Source of the DNA: Hymenopus coronatus
Lineage: Eukaryota; Arthropoda; Insecta; Mantodea; Hymenopodidae
Assembly: GCA_030762935.1 (NCBI GenBank)
Contig: CM060900.1
Location: forward strand, 391,767,632 to 391,831,631
Reading direction: 5' to 3'
DNA: 64,000 bases
Shown piece after piece: positions 11,238 to 22,429 of this stretch. Below the pieces are notes generated by a model. It searched no databases. It was not told the origin of the DNA and worked only from the letters and a program-made list of their open reading frames with translations. A program made the position numbers and the translations under genes. The stretch's first letter is position 1, and each line of letters begins with the position of its first letter.

Positions 11238-11427
11238 ATGTCAATCATGTTTATATCATTAAAGACACACACATTCACTCTGATATTCATACTTCCAGAC
11301 TACTATGTGGGGAATAGGGATTAATTCTGGTTAAAGAAAAATGTTTCCGTCCTAGCCGGGAATCAAGCCTGGGACCCTAGATGAGAAGTAAGCTTGCTGA
11401 GCATTCGTCCACGGATACAGCTATGTT
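11238..11427 (-). mobile_element. tRNA-derived SINE, family B
   Basis: Read on the minus strand, it ends with GAATGTGTGTGTC, preceded by the shared body (CCCACATAGTAGTCTGGAAG; TTTTCTTTAACCAGAATTA) and a B-box-like segment in the order CCAGGCTTGATTCCCGGCTAG. The A-box end is decayed. Related copies lie at 23225-23404, 35213-35412 and 54112-54248, all on the same strand. Confidence 0.65.
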
Positions 11428-11752
11428 AATGCTTTTTGTTTATTGCTCTGTAGTAGATTATAAAGAAACCACTTTTATGGCTTCTATAGTTTGCAATCCA
11501 TTTTCACATATACTAATTAAATTTCAGAATCTGCTTATAATGCACAGAGTAGCAAACTGATACGTTATATAGAACAGGTTCGCTAATGCAATTCCAAGCT
11601 CACCAACAAAAAAGGTTGAGGGAATTTGTGTCGAAACTTGCGTAGTCAAAACGATTTCAATTCCTAATGAATTTAACGTGTTGAGATGAAATTGGACTCA
11701 AATAGATTTCAATTCCCCATGTAAACGAGTTAGTTGTTCCGTTGAATTCAGG

Positions 11753-11753
<1 letters not shown>

Positions 11754-11792
<39 letters not shown>
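11754..11792 (+). repeat. GA dinucleotide microsatellite
   Basis: About 19 uninterrupted GA units. Confidence 0.95.
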
Positions 11793-11794
<2 letters not shown>

Positions 11795-13299
11795 CCATGA
11801 TGCTGATGAAAGTTCTTAAAAATGTTATTTAGTTTAACGACGTATAAAAACTATTCTTCACCCCTTCCTCTAGAAGGTCAAATTAAATTTTGTACTAATC
11901 CAATTGGAATTCTTTCATTGAGTCGATTTAGGATAATGGACCACTTTTTATGCCCGTTAGTATATATGAAAACAAATTTTAGAATATGCTATTTTTGTTG
12001 CAACGTAGCCTACTATACCCATTAGTAAGTATCAATTATTCATTCAAAATAAATTAGCACAGCATTTTCGGTTAAATTTTAATTTCATATGTAGGTTCGT
12101 CCTGTAAGTCGTTAGTTTCATCTTCAAGGAATATAAACGCAGCTACGAATACTATTTCTTTAAATAATTTATAAGAGTTGGTTCTAATTAAGATATTAAC
12201 AACAGCAACAAAATAATAATTTGCACTTTGGTATTACAACAGTACGGTTTTCAATTGTTCTTTGCAATCTACAGAGCGGCCATCTCGTGGTCCAACCCGA
12301 ATCATGCGTATACATGCTCCGCGCGCTGTCTACTACACCGGTGTTTTTTTTCCCATTCCACAACACCCGTATTACATTCTTATGAATAATAATAATGTGC
12401 ACTATGAGTGCTAGCCTTATAAGTGGTGTTGACAGTGGTTTCCGTCTGCACTGAGATTATCCTGACATTTCTCGTCAACCAACCCTTAAGGCTTCAATTT
12501 AAGACTTGGCAGCCGTTTGAACGGATGTTTTTGAACCACCCTCTTGCTCTTTGGGGAGTGTTTTAATGATGCAACAATTTTTTTCAATTTTTCCTTCCGT
12601 TATAACGCAATATTTTTCGCTTCTTATGTTTAGCATTTAGCGACCGCGTTCTCGTAAGTTTACTGAGGCATCTGGCAGTATATTTGGAACAGAAATACCA
12701 GGAAATGTCTCCTGACGTTGTCTACACCCCTTCCTGTAGATTCGGTTTTAGTATGTGCAGCCGTGGACACAAAAAAATGAATCATCCCCACATTCCTTGT
12801 CTCAATTGATGAACTTCGTGTATCTTCTTAAACCAGAGTTCACAATGCACACGAAAGAACTTACAAAGATCTGTGACTGATAGTGCAATAGTTAATATAT
12901 GAGCGCCTACTGAAAAGAGATCACAGAACACCGTAAGGCGACCGAGTTAATGATGCCTTGCTTCCACTCATAAGTTCGTAGGTTGAAGTTTCGCGGTGTT
13001 TGTCATTTTTTTATGTTTGTTAATTTTATGACTGGATATAGAGAACATAATATTCCATTAATATAACTTAGACATTTGAAGTGGGCCTATCTATGCACAC
13101 ACAAGCATAATTCTACTAACACTCCTGTTAAATAACTTAAAAAAAAAAAAAAAACTATGTGTAAATAAATCATAAACTATCATCTTCTAAAACTAAATTA
13201 CAAAAAAATAAACACAATTAATATCGGTTGTATGAAACAGCGCATATAACTGCCCTCAAATCTTCGGGGCATAAACAAAATTAAATGCCCATCTACGGG
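11793..13299. other. Unassigned sequence
   Basis: A poly-A tract lies near 13138-13154. Open frames at 11822-12025 (+) and 12196-12402 (-) show no recognised domain. Confidence 0.4.
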
Positions 13300-13525
13300 T
13301 TAAATGGAGCACAGCTCCCTTTTTACCTCTGTCCACACATTTTCAATAGGGTCCAAATCTAGTAAACAGCAAGGCCAGTCTACTTCTCTAATAACCTGCC
13401 TCTCTGTAAACCAATTTGAAACTTTTCGAGATGTGTGGACAGGATGATTATCCTGTACATCAGGATATATTATCGTGTGCAACATATTGCTGTCCGGTAG
13501 AATATACCCTTAAAGAAGTATCATA
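13300..13525 (-). pseudogene. Tc1-like transposase, C-terminal catalytic fragment
   Basis: On the minus strand the frame reads VQDNHPVHTSRKVSNWF, then VDWPCCLLDLDPIENVWTEV, and stops at TAA. QDN-P-HTS carries the second catalytic Asp, and DWP...DLDPIENVW carries the third acidic residue (Glu) of Tc1-type DDE transposases. By my count 35 residues separate them, one more than the usual 34. The upstream DNA (to about 13525) stays in frame as YILPDSNML, and the N-terminal two-thirds is missing. No inverted repeats were found, so the copy is truncated and non-functional. Confidence 0.75.
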
Positions 13526-15218
13526 ATAACTCATGTTATTAACTCTACCGAATGTAGTGTATGAAATAAGCAAGTCTAAAATAAATAGCTGCTATATGTT
13601 GATTCAACATCATTAAGAGAAGGAAAAAAGATGTTTGCTATGTGTGAGAAGCGACCCTGCGACCATTCACCAGAGAAGTAACCTACGTTTTTTTCACCAG
13701 CGCAACAGTGAACACGCAGGAAGATGGCAGGTTTAGTAAGGCCATACAAAACAAACTGTATCATGTTTTTTGTCGTTAATAGTTTGTTGTGGAAGAGGTT
13801 TATGTATTTGATTATGACTATTGACATATGGGTTAGTAATAAGGTTTGGAACTTGTGACAGCTTGTTGCTGCCGCCACACAAAATTATCGCGGATGGTGT
13901 ATTCAAGACGCTGTGCCGTGTAGGACTTAGAAGAACATCACTCATTCTTTTTTTTCCATCGTGTATAAAATTCTTTGTTTAAGCCTGAATTTTTCGGTTG
14001 GCATTTCTGTGTACTAATACGACAAGAACAGCAGCAATAATAAGGATAATCCAAAGTAATTCACACGCAACACATGTTTTAACAAACTTTCCCTTTTAAG
14101 ATGCACAGTGAATAAACCCTGTCTTTACAGCATTAACAAAAGGCAGAAACTAAAATTTGACATTCATTACCGTTAGTGAGCTGGCGTAACATCCTAATGT
14201 CACTCCAGTGCAAATGAATCGCGCATAGACCCGATCGTGGCCGGGCTACAAAATGACCGCTCGCTGTAAACAAAATAGTAACCAAGTGTAGCTTTTGTCT
14301 GTATAATATATTTGACTGTTAAATGCCCATTTTAGGGGTGGATTTTGGAGCAGTTAGTGTTAAAATTATATTGGGAGCAAAAGAAATATGTGAACGTTTT
14401 TTTAGCATATTCTTGGGCCAGGGTCCTCTGAAACAGCGCAAAGGGAAAAATACAAATTAAGGTTCTTCATGCCTACATCCCCCTTCCACTGTCTCAAAAC
14501 ACTGACCGAATAATGCAATACCTAAAGGTCCTGGAATTAATAGCAATGTCTTCTTGTAATTTAAGTTGAGCCTGCCATAGTTAGAGATCACATTCTTTGT
14601 TAGGGCGAGAATATCAGTGTTTTACCTCGATTATACACCAGAAATAGAAAAGAAAACAAAGAATTGCAAATTTACTACAGTAAGTATGATTTACAATGCG
14701 AATATATAGGAAAATAATTTTTAGACTCGTTAGAACTTTATTTTCACAATTTTGGTAAATATATCTCCTCTTAACTCTGCGGATTTGTTTAATTACTGCG
14801 CGTAATCAAGCAACAAAGAAAAGCAATTCCTAAAACATTTATTTGTTAATCAAAGCGCCTTGAAATGTGACATCCTCGTACGACCGTGTGTAACCCCCCA
14901 AGAGCTTTACCCACTCTTCGGGTATGCGTTGGATCGCTAATTACGAAAAGTAATTGTAGATTGTTTGGGGCTTATTCCCACCCTGAGCATGTTATTGCTG
15001 AAAATAAAAAAAGTGAGACAAATGGATGCATCAAGCTGAGAAAGCTATACGTGATCTTAAATTGCATAAAGCGAACATTATTTTCAAAATAATTTTAAAT
15101 ATTAAAAGGTTTATAATGTGAAAGTGTTGCAACGCGACATTTGGCATTTGAAAACAGACTAGAGCGCAAGTCTTTATTACATACTTCATGAAAACGTACA
15201 ACTAAAGTTAATCTTAAG
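13526..15218. other. Unassigned sequence
   Basis: Open frames at 13576-13945 (-) and 14886-15092 (+) have no recognised motif. No repeats were identified. Confidence 0.4.
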
Positions 15219-15226
15219 TCTTATAA

Positions 15227-15473
15227 GCCCGCCTGGGTAGTGTGGTGGTAGCGTGTCTGTCTCACATTCAAAAAGTTGCGAGTTCGAATCTCGCTTAAGG
15301 TGAGCTATCCGGATAAGGTTTTTTTTCGGGGTTTTCCCTTATCCTGAGAAGACGAATGTCGAGTAACTTTTAAGCTCCATGGACCCCGAGATCATTTGAG
15401 CATCATTTCACCAATTTCATTCATCGTCTGATATGATCAAACCATGTTAAAGGACGTTAAACTAAAAAAAAAA
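15227..15473 (+). mobile_element. tRNA-derived SINE, family C, full length with TSD
   Basis: The head contains GGGTAGTGTGGTGGTAGCGT (A-box region) and GCGAGTTCGAATCTCGC (B box GAGTTCGAATC). The body includes TTTCGGGGTTTTCCCTTATC, AAGCTCCATGGACCCCGAGA and a TTTGAGCATCATTT segment, ending in an A-run. An 8-bp direct repeat, TCTTATAA, flanks it at 15219-15226 and 15474-15481, which marks a target-primed insertion. The insertion lies at the very start of an R1 copy. A sister copy lies at 26526-26775. Confidence 0.9.
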
Positions 15474-15483
15474 TCTTATAATT

Positions 15484-16005
15484 TTTTACTTTCTCTACAC
15501 GTATTATGTACACAGTGCATTGCACCAAAAATTGACATTGAGATTACACCGGAAATACATGTTTTGGGATCCCTGAATCCAAAAGAAGTATTTTTAGAAA
15601 CATGTTCTTATGTGTGTGGGGGGGGGGCAGCTTAGCTCAAAAACGAAAATTCCGTTAAATACAGAACTTGATATTTACGTTCAGTATCTCCCAAGGTTGC
15701 GACATGAAGATTTTCAAGAAAATCCCTCCACCCGTAACTACCCTTTACATGGAAAAATTGCTTCGAAAATTTTGATTTTCTCAAAATTTGGCTCTAACGG
15801 TTTTGATTAAAATCTCTTATATTTGAAATATTTACAGGTCAAATAAAATGCAAATCTTGAACTTTCTGGGAATAACCTCCAAAGTCCTCTTTATTTCGAT
15901 GAGTTTTGGGTAACTGGTGAACCGTGAGAGTTACACAAAAACTTACTACACAAAAAATGTAGAGCTCCTTAAAACACACAATTTATGTCATGCAGAGTGC
16001 AGCTC
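15484..16005 (+). repeat. R1 repeat, 5' two-thirds
   Basis: It starts TTTACTTTCTCTACACGTAT and contains, in order, CCGGAAATACATGTTTTGGG, the G-run near 15618, ACGAAAATTCCGTTAAATAC, AACTACCCTTTACATGGAAA, CTTACTACACAAAAAATGTA and AACACACAATTTATGTCATG. The 3' third is absent. Open frames at 15444-15810 cross it and are incidental. Confidence 0.85.
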
Positions 16006-16571
16006 TATTTACTATCAGTCGTCGAAGATATAAAAACACTATTTTTCTGTCGTTTTATCTTCAAAAAGTTTGGAACGTCTCTCATCATTGCCTTTAAAGT
16101 AATAAAATGGCTATTTTCTACATTTTTGTCGTAGGGAATTTATATATTAACTTCCCAAATTTCACCGCTTTGATTTTAATAGTTTGACTTACTGAAGCTT
16201 TTTTTTTTTATTTTAAATCTTATTCTTTAGTTTACCAAATTCCATAAAATATAAGCTACTACAGTTCTAAAAATATTGTATGTCATGTTTAGCATAGATA
16301 TACCCATTTAACATCAGATGTGTGAAAGATTTGTGTGTGTGTGTGTGTGTGTGTATGTAAATAACACTTGATATGGGGCCATTGGCTTTGAAAAAGCCCA
16401 GCTTTTAGAACGTAGATAGCACATTTTATTATTTAATTCTGAAAAAAAAAATCAAATAAAATGTATTCAACAGAATAAATGTAAAACTGGGAAAAAGTTA
16501 CAGAATTTCTTAGCGTAAATGGCGGAACTTAAAGCTTCGGAGACGAAAGCCACAAGTAATTATGCTATGAA

Positions 16572-16605
<34 letters not shown>

Positions 16606-17317
16606 GTGTCCCAATGAGCTCTCTTTAAGTCGTGAAAAAGGAATGTATTTTATTAGATGCAGCGTCAGCAAAAATCTCGTCTATTTGATGACTTAGCTTC
16701 AACCGTGAGTTTTTGAGAAACTACGTGTATTCATGACGTATGTGAGACTCATAGCTTATGATGTCATGATGATGTCACTTAAACCACGTTATGAGACTAC
16801 ATTTCTTCACTGTGTTGAGAGAAGGTAAGGCTAATGACTGTCATCGTTCTCGTTCCTTTAGATCATTGTTATTTTTAACTCGTTACAACATTTTTCCCTT
16901 GCACGTTGCAGTACGGTTCTATTCAAGGTCGTGTTTCAGATAACTTGACAAGTGTATTAGCTACGTTAATATCTAAAATCTGACAATTGGGTTTTATAAA
17001 TGTTAAATTTCACTTTTAAAATTTAGTATTAAATACAGCATCTATGTAGCATTTCTAAAACTTACTATGCTTCTCATAAGATGGCTTAGCAGTTAGAATT
17101 GCCAACCATCCCGATTTTCCTAAATATTTCCCTTTTCCCGCCTAGTACACTGGCGGTAAAATAGTTTGCCCGATATTCACAAAATAAAATACAACTAAAT
17201 AGCATCAACTTTTAAATTCCGGTTACAAATTATAAACATAAAGAGACTCAAGTTATGCTATTCTATTATAGGATAAAATTAATTAAAATAACTTTCAGAA
17301 GTAAACGATCCAGTATT
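16006..17317. other. Unassigned sequence with two GT microsatellites
   Basis: Dinucleotide GT tracts occur at 16332-16354 and 16572-16609. No gene is recognised. Confidence 0.6.
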
Positions 17318-17560
17318 TTTAGTTTCTCTAGCACGCATGTACAATATAATGCACGTAGTAACTAGAGAAGGCATTCTATTCCACCCAAAGATTCGACGTC
17401 GAGATTTCACCAGAAATTTGTTTTAAGGTCCCCTGAGAAAAAGTTCCGCGCACACGTGTGTGTGTTTCGACAGCATAGATCAGTAATGAAAATGCCGTTA
17501 AAAACCAAACTTGGTATTTATGCTTAGTATCTTCCAAGGATGCGACACGAAGATAAAAAA
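17318..17560 (+). repeat. R1 repeat (outer copy), 5' part
   Basis: It begins TTAGTTTCTCTAGCACGCAT and continues to GGATGCGACACGAAGAT, a mid-R1 position. There an opposite-strand R1 copy intervenes. The rest of this copy continues at 18428. Confidence 0.85.
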
Positions 17561-17561
17561 A

Positions 17562-18427
17562 AAAAAGTCTGATGTTACACTCGCATGACTTTCTCTAACC
17601 GTTCTACAAACCGACTTCTTACAAAAGATAATTTTTCTTTCTACACCATGCTAATCGAGACAAGCATTAGCAGAATATACTTATTACTTAGATCCTAATA
17701 AGTAGAACGGAACTAAATAATGCCGTATGCTAAAGTGATAATCAATGCTTTAAAAGCTATCGTTACGTGATTTTCATTGAAATTGGCTACTTTGCTTGGC
17801 CAGGAGTAGAACAAAAGAAAACAGGACACTTTGAGAAAAATATAAGTATTAAAATTCAAACAAATAACGATGAAAATCTTGGAAACGGTCAACTATACAA
17901 CAAAAATGCATACGACATAAATTATGTGTTTTAACGAGATCTACAGTTTTTTGTGTAGAAAGTTTGTCTATTTCTTACGGTTTAACCGTTATGCAAAATG
18001 CCGCAAAATCAACCAGAATAAAGTGCTCTTCAGAGGCTGTACCCAGAAAATTCAAAGTATACATTTTGTTTGTGTTGTGAATAATTTTAATATAGGGCAC
18101 TTTAATCAAAATCGTTAGCCGTTTTTGAGAAAATCAACATTTTCGAAAATGTTTCCATGGAAAGTGTAGTTGGGGATGCGGGAATTTTCTTGAAAACCTT
18201 TGTGTCGCATCCTTGGAAGACAAACTTAATTACCAAGTTTGGTATTTAACGATCTTATAGTTTTTTTTAACTATGCTGTCCACAAGCACACATGGACCTT
18301 TTTCTTTTTAGATTCAGGGTATCTCAAAACATATATTTCCGGTGAAATCTCGGTATCGAATTTTTGGGTGAAATAAAATACCTTCTCTATACACTATGTA
18401 CACAGTACGTGTAGAGAAAGTAAAAAA
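17562..18427 (-). repeat. R1 repeat (inner copy), full length, nested
   Basis: The most complete R1 copy. The left end reads CATGACTTTCTCTAACC and the right end GTGTAGAGAAAGTAAA, giving a perfect 10-bp terminal inverted repeat (ACTTTCTCTA). It is roughly 860 bp long and runs through every block used to recognise other copies, with no significant open frame. A-runs flank both sides (17554-17564 and 18420-18428), so target-site duplication length is ambiguous. It looks like a non-autonomous DNA transposon or large MITE. The mobilising transposase is unknown. Confidence 0.85.
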
Positions 18428-19005
18428 AATACCCCACCACAAACTATGCTTTACATGGAAACATTTTTCAAAACTCTGTTTTTCTCAAAAATGGCTTAAA
18501 TGATTTTTAATAAAGTGCCGTATATTAAAGATATTTACAAATCAAATAATATAAATATTTTGAATTTTCTGGGAATAGCCTCAGAAGATCTTATCCTGGA
18601 TGAGTTTTACAGTATTTTGCATAATGGTTAGAGTTGCACAAACCTAATGCACAAAAATTGTAGATTCCCTTAAAACACACAATTTTTGTCGTGTACGTTT
18701 TTCTTATAGAGTTGGTCGTTTTTTAGATATTCCTTGTTATTAGTTTGCTTTAAACTAACTTTTATCAAATAGAACATGCAAAGAGAACCAAACCTCAAGT
18801 GTTTCAAATAGCGACCAGCTTTTAAAAGATCTAGCTATCGCTTTAGCATAATATATTTCATTGTTTCCCTTCTACTTAAAATGAAGCAATTGATAAGACC
18901 AATTTTGTTCTGCTAATGTTTATCTCGAATAGCACGATGTAGATAAAAGAATAACCTTTTGTAAGAATAGTTTTTATTTGGAATATCTAGAGAAAGTTAT
19001 GTGAA
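18428..19005 (+). repeat. R1 repeat (outer copy), 3' part
   Basis: It resumes at the family position after CACGAAGAT with CTATGCTTTACATGGAAACA and continues through CTCAGAAGATC, AATGTTTATCTCGAATAGC, and ends TCTAGAGAAAGTTATGTGAA. With 17318-17560 it makes one full-length plus-strand copy. Confidence 0.85.
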
Positions 19006-19033
19006 GGGAACACATCAGATTTGTTTTTGCATT

Positions 19034-19262
19034 TTGTTGTTTTTTGTTAACAACGTTGTCAATTGCCAGGATCGTATAGTGCCGCCGATGTGATGGAATT
19101 TTGTCCCGCAGGAGTTCTTTTACATGCCAGTTAATATGCTGACATGGAGCTGTTGCTTTTAAAAACACTTAAAGGCCACCGGTCTGGGCCGGAATAGAAC
19201 CCGCGACCTTGAGATCAGTAGGCCAGCGCCTAGCCAACTGAGCTACCCAGACCGGCACCGTC
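19034..19262 (-). mobile_element. tRNA-derived SINE, family D, with intact tRNA-like fold
   Basis: The minus-strand head reads GGTAGCTCAGTTGGCTAGGC (A box) and CGCGGGTTCTATTCCGG (B-box-like). The 10-bp ends CCGGTCTGGG (19246-19255) and CCCAGACCGG (19179-19188), as read on that strand, pair perfectly as an acceptor-like stem around a 77-nt tRNA-sized unit. The body then runs away from the head and ends GGCAATTGACAACGTTGTTA. A related tail lies at 51061-51096. It is a SINE head rather than a tRNA gene, since the body is attached and the anticodon arm is unconvincing. Confidence 0.8.
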
Positions 19263-19625
19263 CACTCTGCAATTACGTTTGCTTAGTATTTGGCAATTTC
19301 TTTTAGTTGCTTGTAGATTTACTGACATGTAAAATAAGTGCGGGACGAAATTGCGGTACACCGGCGGTACATATAGGATGCTGGCAATTGAAAGCGTCGT
19401 TAACAAAGTATTTTAAGTGTTGTGCGCCGAATAATTGAGCTTTTTGCCGTGAATGGTGAATCAGTAGTAGTTACAAAAATATTGAAGAAAGAGTTTTACA
19501 ATTGCTGGCAGTGATCTGTCTAACTTTGAGGATGAGCCTGACGTAGACAGCTTAGTATAAGAATGCGAAAATAATACATGCCGAAACCATTTACATCGGG
19601 TAAAAGTACCGAAAACATAGTGCCT

Positions 19626-20306
19626 TTAAAATATGTTGCACTCACATAGCTCTCTCTGGCTTCTGTCGTTTTTAGTAGATATACAGACTATTCATACAAA
19701 ATATTATTTTTCAATCTAGATCATTTTAATACACATTTATAGCATAGTTAAACATTTTTGCTACATACGCTGGAGGCTTTATGTTGTACTTAAAAATCGA
19801 TAGTGTGTCCATGCAATCGCGAGAAACAACTGAAAATTGAAAGTTTTTGGTTTCTAGCTTTAAAAAGACTTATTTGAAAGAAACCGGTGTTTTAAAAAGA
19901 TCTACAATTTTGGTGTAGTATGTTTTCACCTATTGTTTTAACATTTACCAGTTATATAAGATTATCAAAATTCCTTCTGGATTAAGAGGCCTTCACGGGC
20001 TGTTCTCAGAAAATTAAAGATACAAATTTTATTTGTTATGTAAATATGTCATGTTGTTTTAATCAAAACTTTTAGACCCATTTTGAAAAAATCGAAAATT
20101 TCGAAAAATCTTATGTAAAGGGTAGATAGGTGAGGGGGGGCGGTGTTGCTGAACATCTTGGTGTCACATTTTTGATAGGTACTTAGATTTTTCGTTTTTA
20201 AGTTATGCTGTTCATACATACACCTTTTTTCTAAGCATGCCTTTAATGCAGGGAATCTCGATATTGCATTTTTGGGTGGAATACAATCCTTCATTTTCTT
20301 ACTTTA
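19626..20306 (-). repeat. R1 repeat, near full length, diverged
   Basis: It begins TGTTGCACTCACATAGCTCT, contains GGTGTAGTATGTTTTC, the TTTTAATCAAAACTTTTAGAC block and AGTTATGCTGTTCATACATA, and ends ATTTTTGGGTGGAATACAAT then TTTTCTTACTTTACG. It abuts the host exon at 20383 with about 75 bp between. Confidence 0.8.
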
Positions 20307-20382
20307 CGCAGTAGAAAAAATACAGATAGGAAGACCAGTTTTGAGCAAACAATAAATGAAGAGAGATACAGGTATAACTTAC

Positions 20383-20730
20383 TCGTATAATTTTTTGAAC
20401 TGCTGACCCATATTGAATGTCGGTCTGAATTTTTCCAACAGACTCTGCCATGGCATATGCTGCTGATGAATCGTTTAATTTAATTAAGTGATTTTTTAAA
20501 GATAGCCTAATTAGTAAAGAGTAATAGCCCTCGCGAACCTCTGATTTAAATTCAATTTTTTTGTATATAGATAATTGAAAAAAATGAAGGGTGTGCAACA
20601 AACCCGAATAAATTTGAGGAACTAAGATACCATTAGGCATAAACTCTTTGAGTTTGGATATTGCACTCTCGAGTGCGAATGCAAAGTTTCTGAGAGGATT
20701 CCAGAAACGTGTGGATAGCGGAAGAGCCAT
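20383..20730 (-). CDS. First coding exon of an unrecognised spliced host gene
   Basis: The minus strand is open for 116 codons from ATG (20730-20728, context GGAAAATGGC) to codon CGA (20385-20383), immediately followed by GTAAGT, a consensus splice donor (20382-20377), phase 0. The peptide starts MALPLSTRFWNPLRNFAFAL and contains VPQIYSGLLHTLHFFQL, SEVREGYYSLLIRLSLKNHL and AYAMAESVGKIQTDIQ. The mixed, non-repetitive alpha-helical composition differs from the chance frames around it. No signal peptide or clear membrane span is seen. I do not recognise the family. Further exons would lie at lower coordinates, where the intron begins with an R1 copy. No second exon was found in the window. Confidence 0.6.
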
Positions 20731-20960
20731 TTTCCAACATTTCTTATGATAAATTTTGTGCTTAATATTATTGCAATTGTGACTAAAACTACGTGAACAT
20801 GAAACGATTGCGGGGATATTAATACGATAGATACGATAGTTATCGAGCCGCCATGGGATGGGCGCGACGTGGGGTGAAAATACTGTAATATATTGTTAAC
20901 GGTACATCGCGACCTTGTGCGTGCATGGTGAAAGGAGAAGAGAAGAGAGCAGCATCTGTC
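20731..20960 (-). promoter_or_regulatory. Presumptive 5' UTR and promoter of the minus-strand gene
   Basis: Upstream of the ATG lies about 75 bp of AT-rich leader, then a CpG-containing stretch (about 20810-20960) with GATACGATAGTTATCGAGCC and GGGCGCGACG. TATCG-type motifs recall insect DRE-like promoter elements, but the exact TATCGATA octamer is absent and no TATA box position is certain. Assignment is by position and composition only. Confidence 0.3.
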
Positions 20961-21134
20961 TATTTAGGAACGAAGAATTGCTATTTGGTGCGGAGGAGCC
21001 CGAATCAGACTAATAACGTAACAGGAGACCAAGAGTATCTTGATCGTAGGTGTACTAGGCGGTTATTTGTATCTACTATTATAATGGAACGGTTGGAGCT
21101 CTTACTGAAAAATAACCATTTACCCCAGCTCTAA
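20925..21134 (+). CDS. Short divergent open frame, doubtful
   Basis: A 69-codon plus-strand frame (starts MVKGEEKRAASVYLG, ends KNNHLPQL) begins in the CpG-containing region and diverges from the minus-strand exon. The basic N-terminus and position could fit a divergent transcript or an upstream exon. There is no domain, and the frame may be chance. Confidence 0.2.
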   Translation: MVKGEEKRAASVYLGTKNCYLVRRSPNQTNNVTGDQEYLDRRCTRRLFVSTIIMERLELLLKNNHLPQL

Positions 21135-21839
21135 TTAATAAATGAAAGAATAAGATATTTCGAATCGGTAAATTTATTAAATATATTTTCCGGAATTTCG
21201 TTTAAATATTGAATATTCCATATATTTGTCTTATTAGCACTGTGAATAATTAGCAGTCCTAGCACGTCCTTGACATTACTCAAAAATGGGTTTTCAACAC
21301 TTTCTCCCTCTGTATTTCGTTAAATATCATTAAAAACAACATGCAACTTTCTTTGTTGGCGACTGTTCAGTTGGTGTTTTTCCAGTTATATTAACTATGT
21401 TTCTTTATTATATGAGAACACTGATATGGCATGACCTTTGGAGAGCTGTTACCGGTTTTTCGTAAAAATTATATTTACTGCCATTATTAGCTACAATAAT
21501 CTGTCTAATAGAATAACTTTATTCGGCTATTCTTTCTTCACATCATATCAAAAGTATTGTCGAAGAATATCCCGCACCAACTTTTATTGTTAAAGTTCAG
21601 ATTGCATATTCTGTCCTTGGGTATTTCTTTGATATAGTGACCGAAAAAAAAATGCATAACACTCACGGATATAAGCATGTCGAAAATGACGTATTTTTTT
21701 AGGATAGATAGAAGGATAGGGGTCACTAAAGCTTACTTACGGCGCCGCGTGGGAGTTATTATATAAGTTGGTAAGTTGTGTTCCACAGTGCAGCCACCAT
21801 AGCCTTATTGTGCATCAGATCTCAGAAGGATGAGATAAT
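21135..21839. other. Unassigned AT-rich sequence
   Basis: No supported feature. Confidence 0.4.
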
Positions 21840-22285
21840 ATGAGACTTTAAACGATGGGCAGCCGAAACCGGACCGCGGAGAAAGAGCCCTCGTGAGTCC
21901 TTATCATAATCCAAGCTGTTCATCTCGATGCGGGGAGCGCTAGGAGCTCACTCCCTAGGTCTGACAGTTCCCCGTAAGTCCTCGGATGACTCCAACACCA
22001 CCTTGACGCAGAAAGCTGTATTTCAAAAGCGCATTCACCTCCACGGAAGGGCGTCACCGCCGCAGTCTTCGCCGACACTTACAGCCTTGAAAGAGACCGG
22101 TAGGAGTGAAATGAGATGGAAATAGACAGGAAGTTCGGGAAATGAAGAAACCTCAGCATTTGCCTAATAGCCCGGGTAAACCCCCGGAAAAAAAAAAAAA
22201 AATTATGGGTCAGAGAGGTCGCTCTTGGTGTAATCGAACCCACGACCTCCCGAATGCTGCTACTAGACTAAACGCCTGAGAGTTT
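21840..22285 (-). mobile_element. tRNA-derived SINE-like element, family G
   Basis: The minus-strand head near 22281-22210 reads TTTAGTCTAGTAGCAGCATT followed by GTGGGTTCGATTACACC, a canonical B box. After a T-run (22187-22201) a GC-richer body extends to about 21840 with CCCGGGCTATTAGGC. The architecture, a tRNA head, an internal homopolymer and a long GC-rich body, resembles 45257-45745, although the bodies are not clearly homologous. Confidence 0.55.
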
Positions 22286-22429
22286 TTTTGTGGGTAGGTA
22301 GTAAATATACAATAACGGATTCTTCACAATTATTGAAAGAATAATCTGTTTTAGTAGCATTAAAAGCTGTTTCAGTTATTTTACAGTAATGTTTATGGTA
22401 CAAAGCTGTATTGAACTGTGCCATTGACT

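Noticed and set aside
15227..15300. Functional tRNA gene on the plus strand
   Set aside because: The A and B boxes belong to a SINE with body, A tail and target duplication, and the cloverleaf is imperfect.
19179..19255. Functional tRNA gene on the minus strand
   Set aside because: It folds well but is joined to a SINE body, and the acceptor stem is 10 bp with no convincing anticodon arm.
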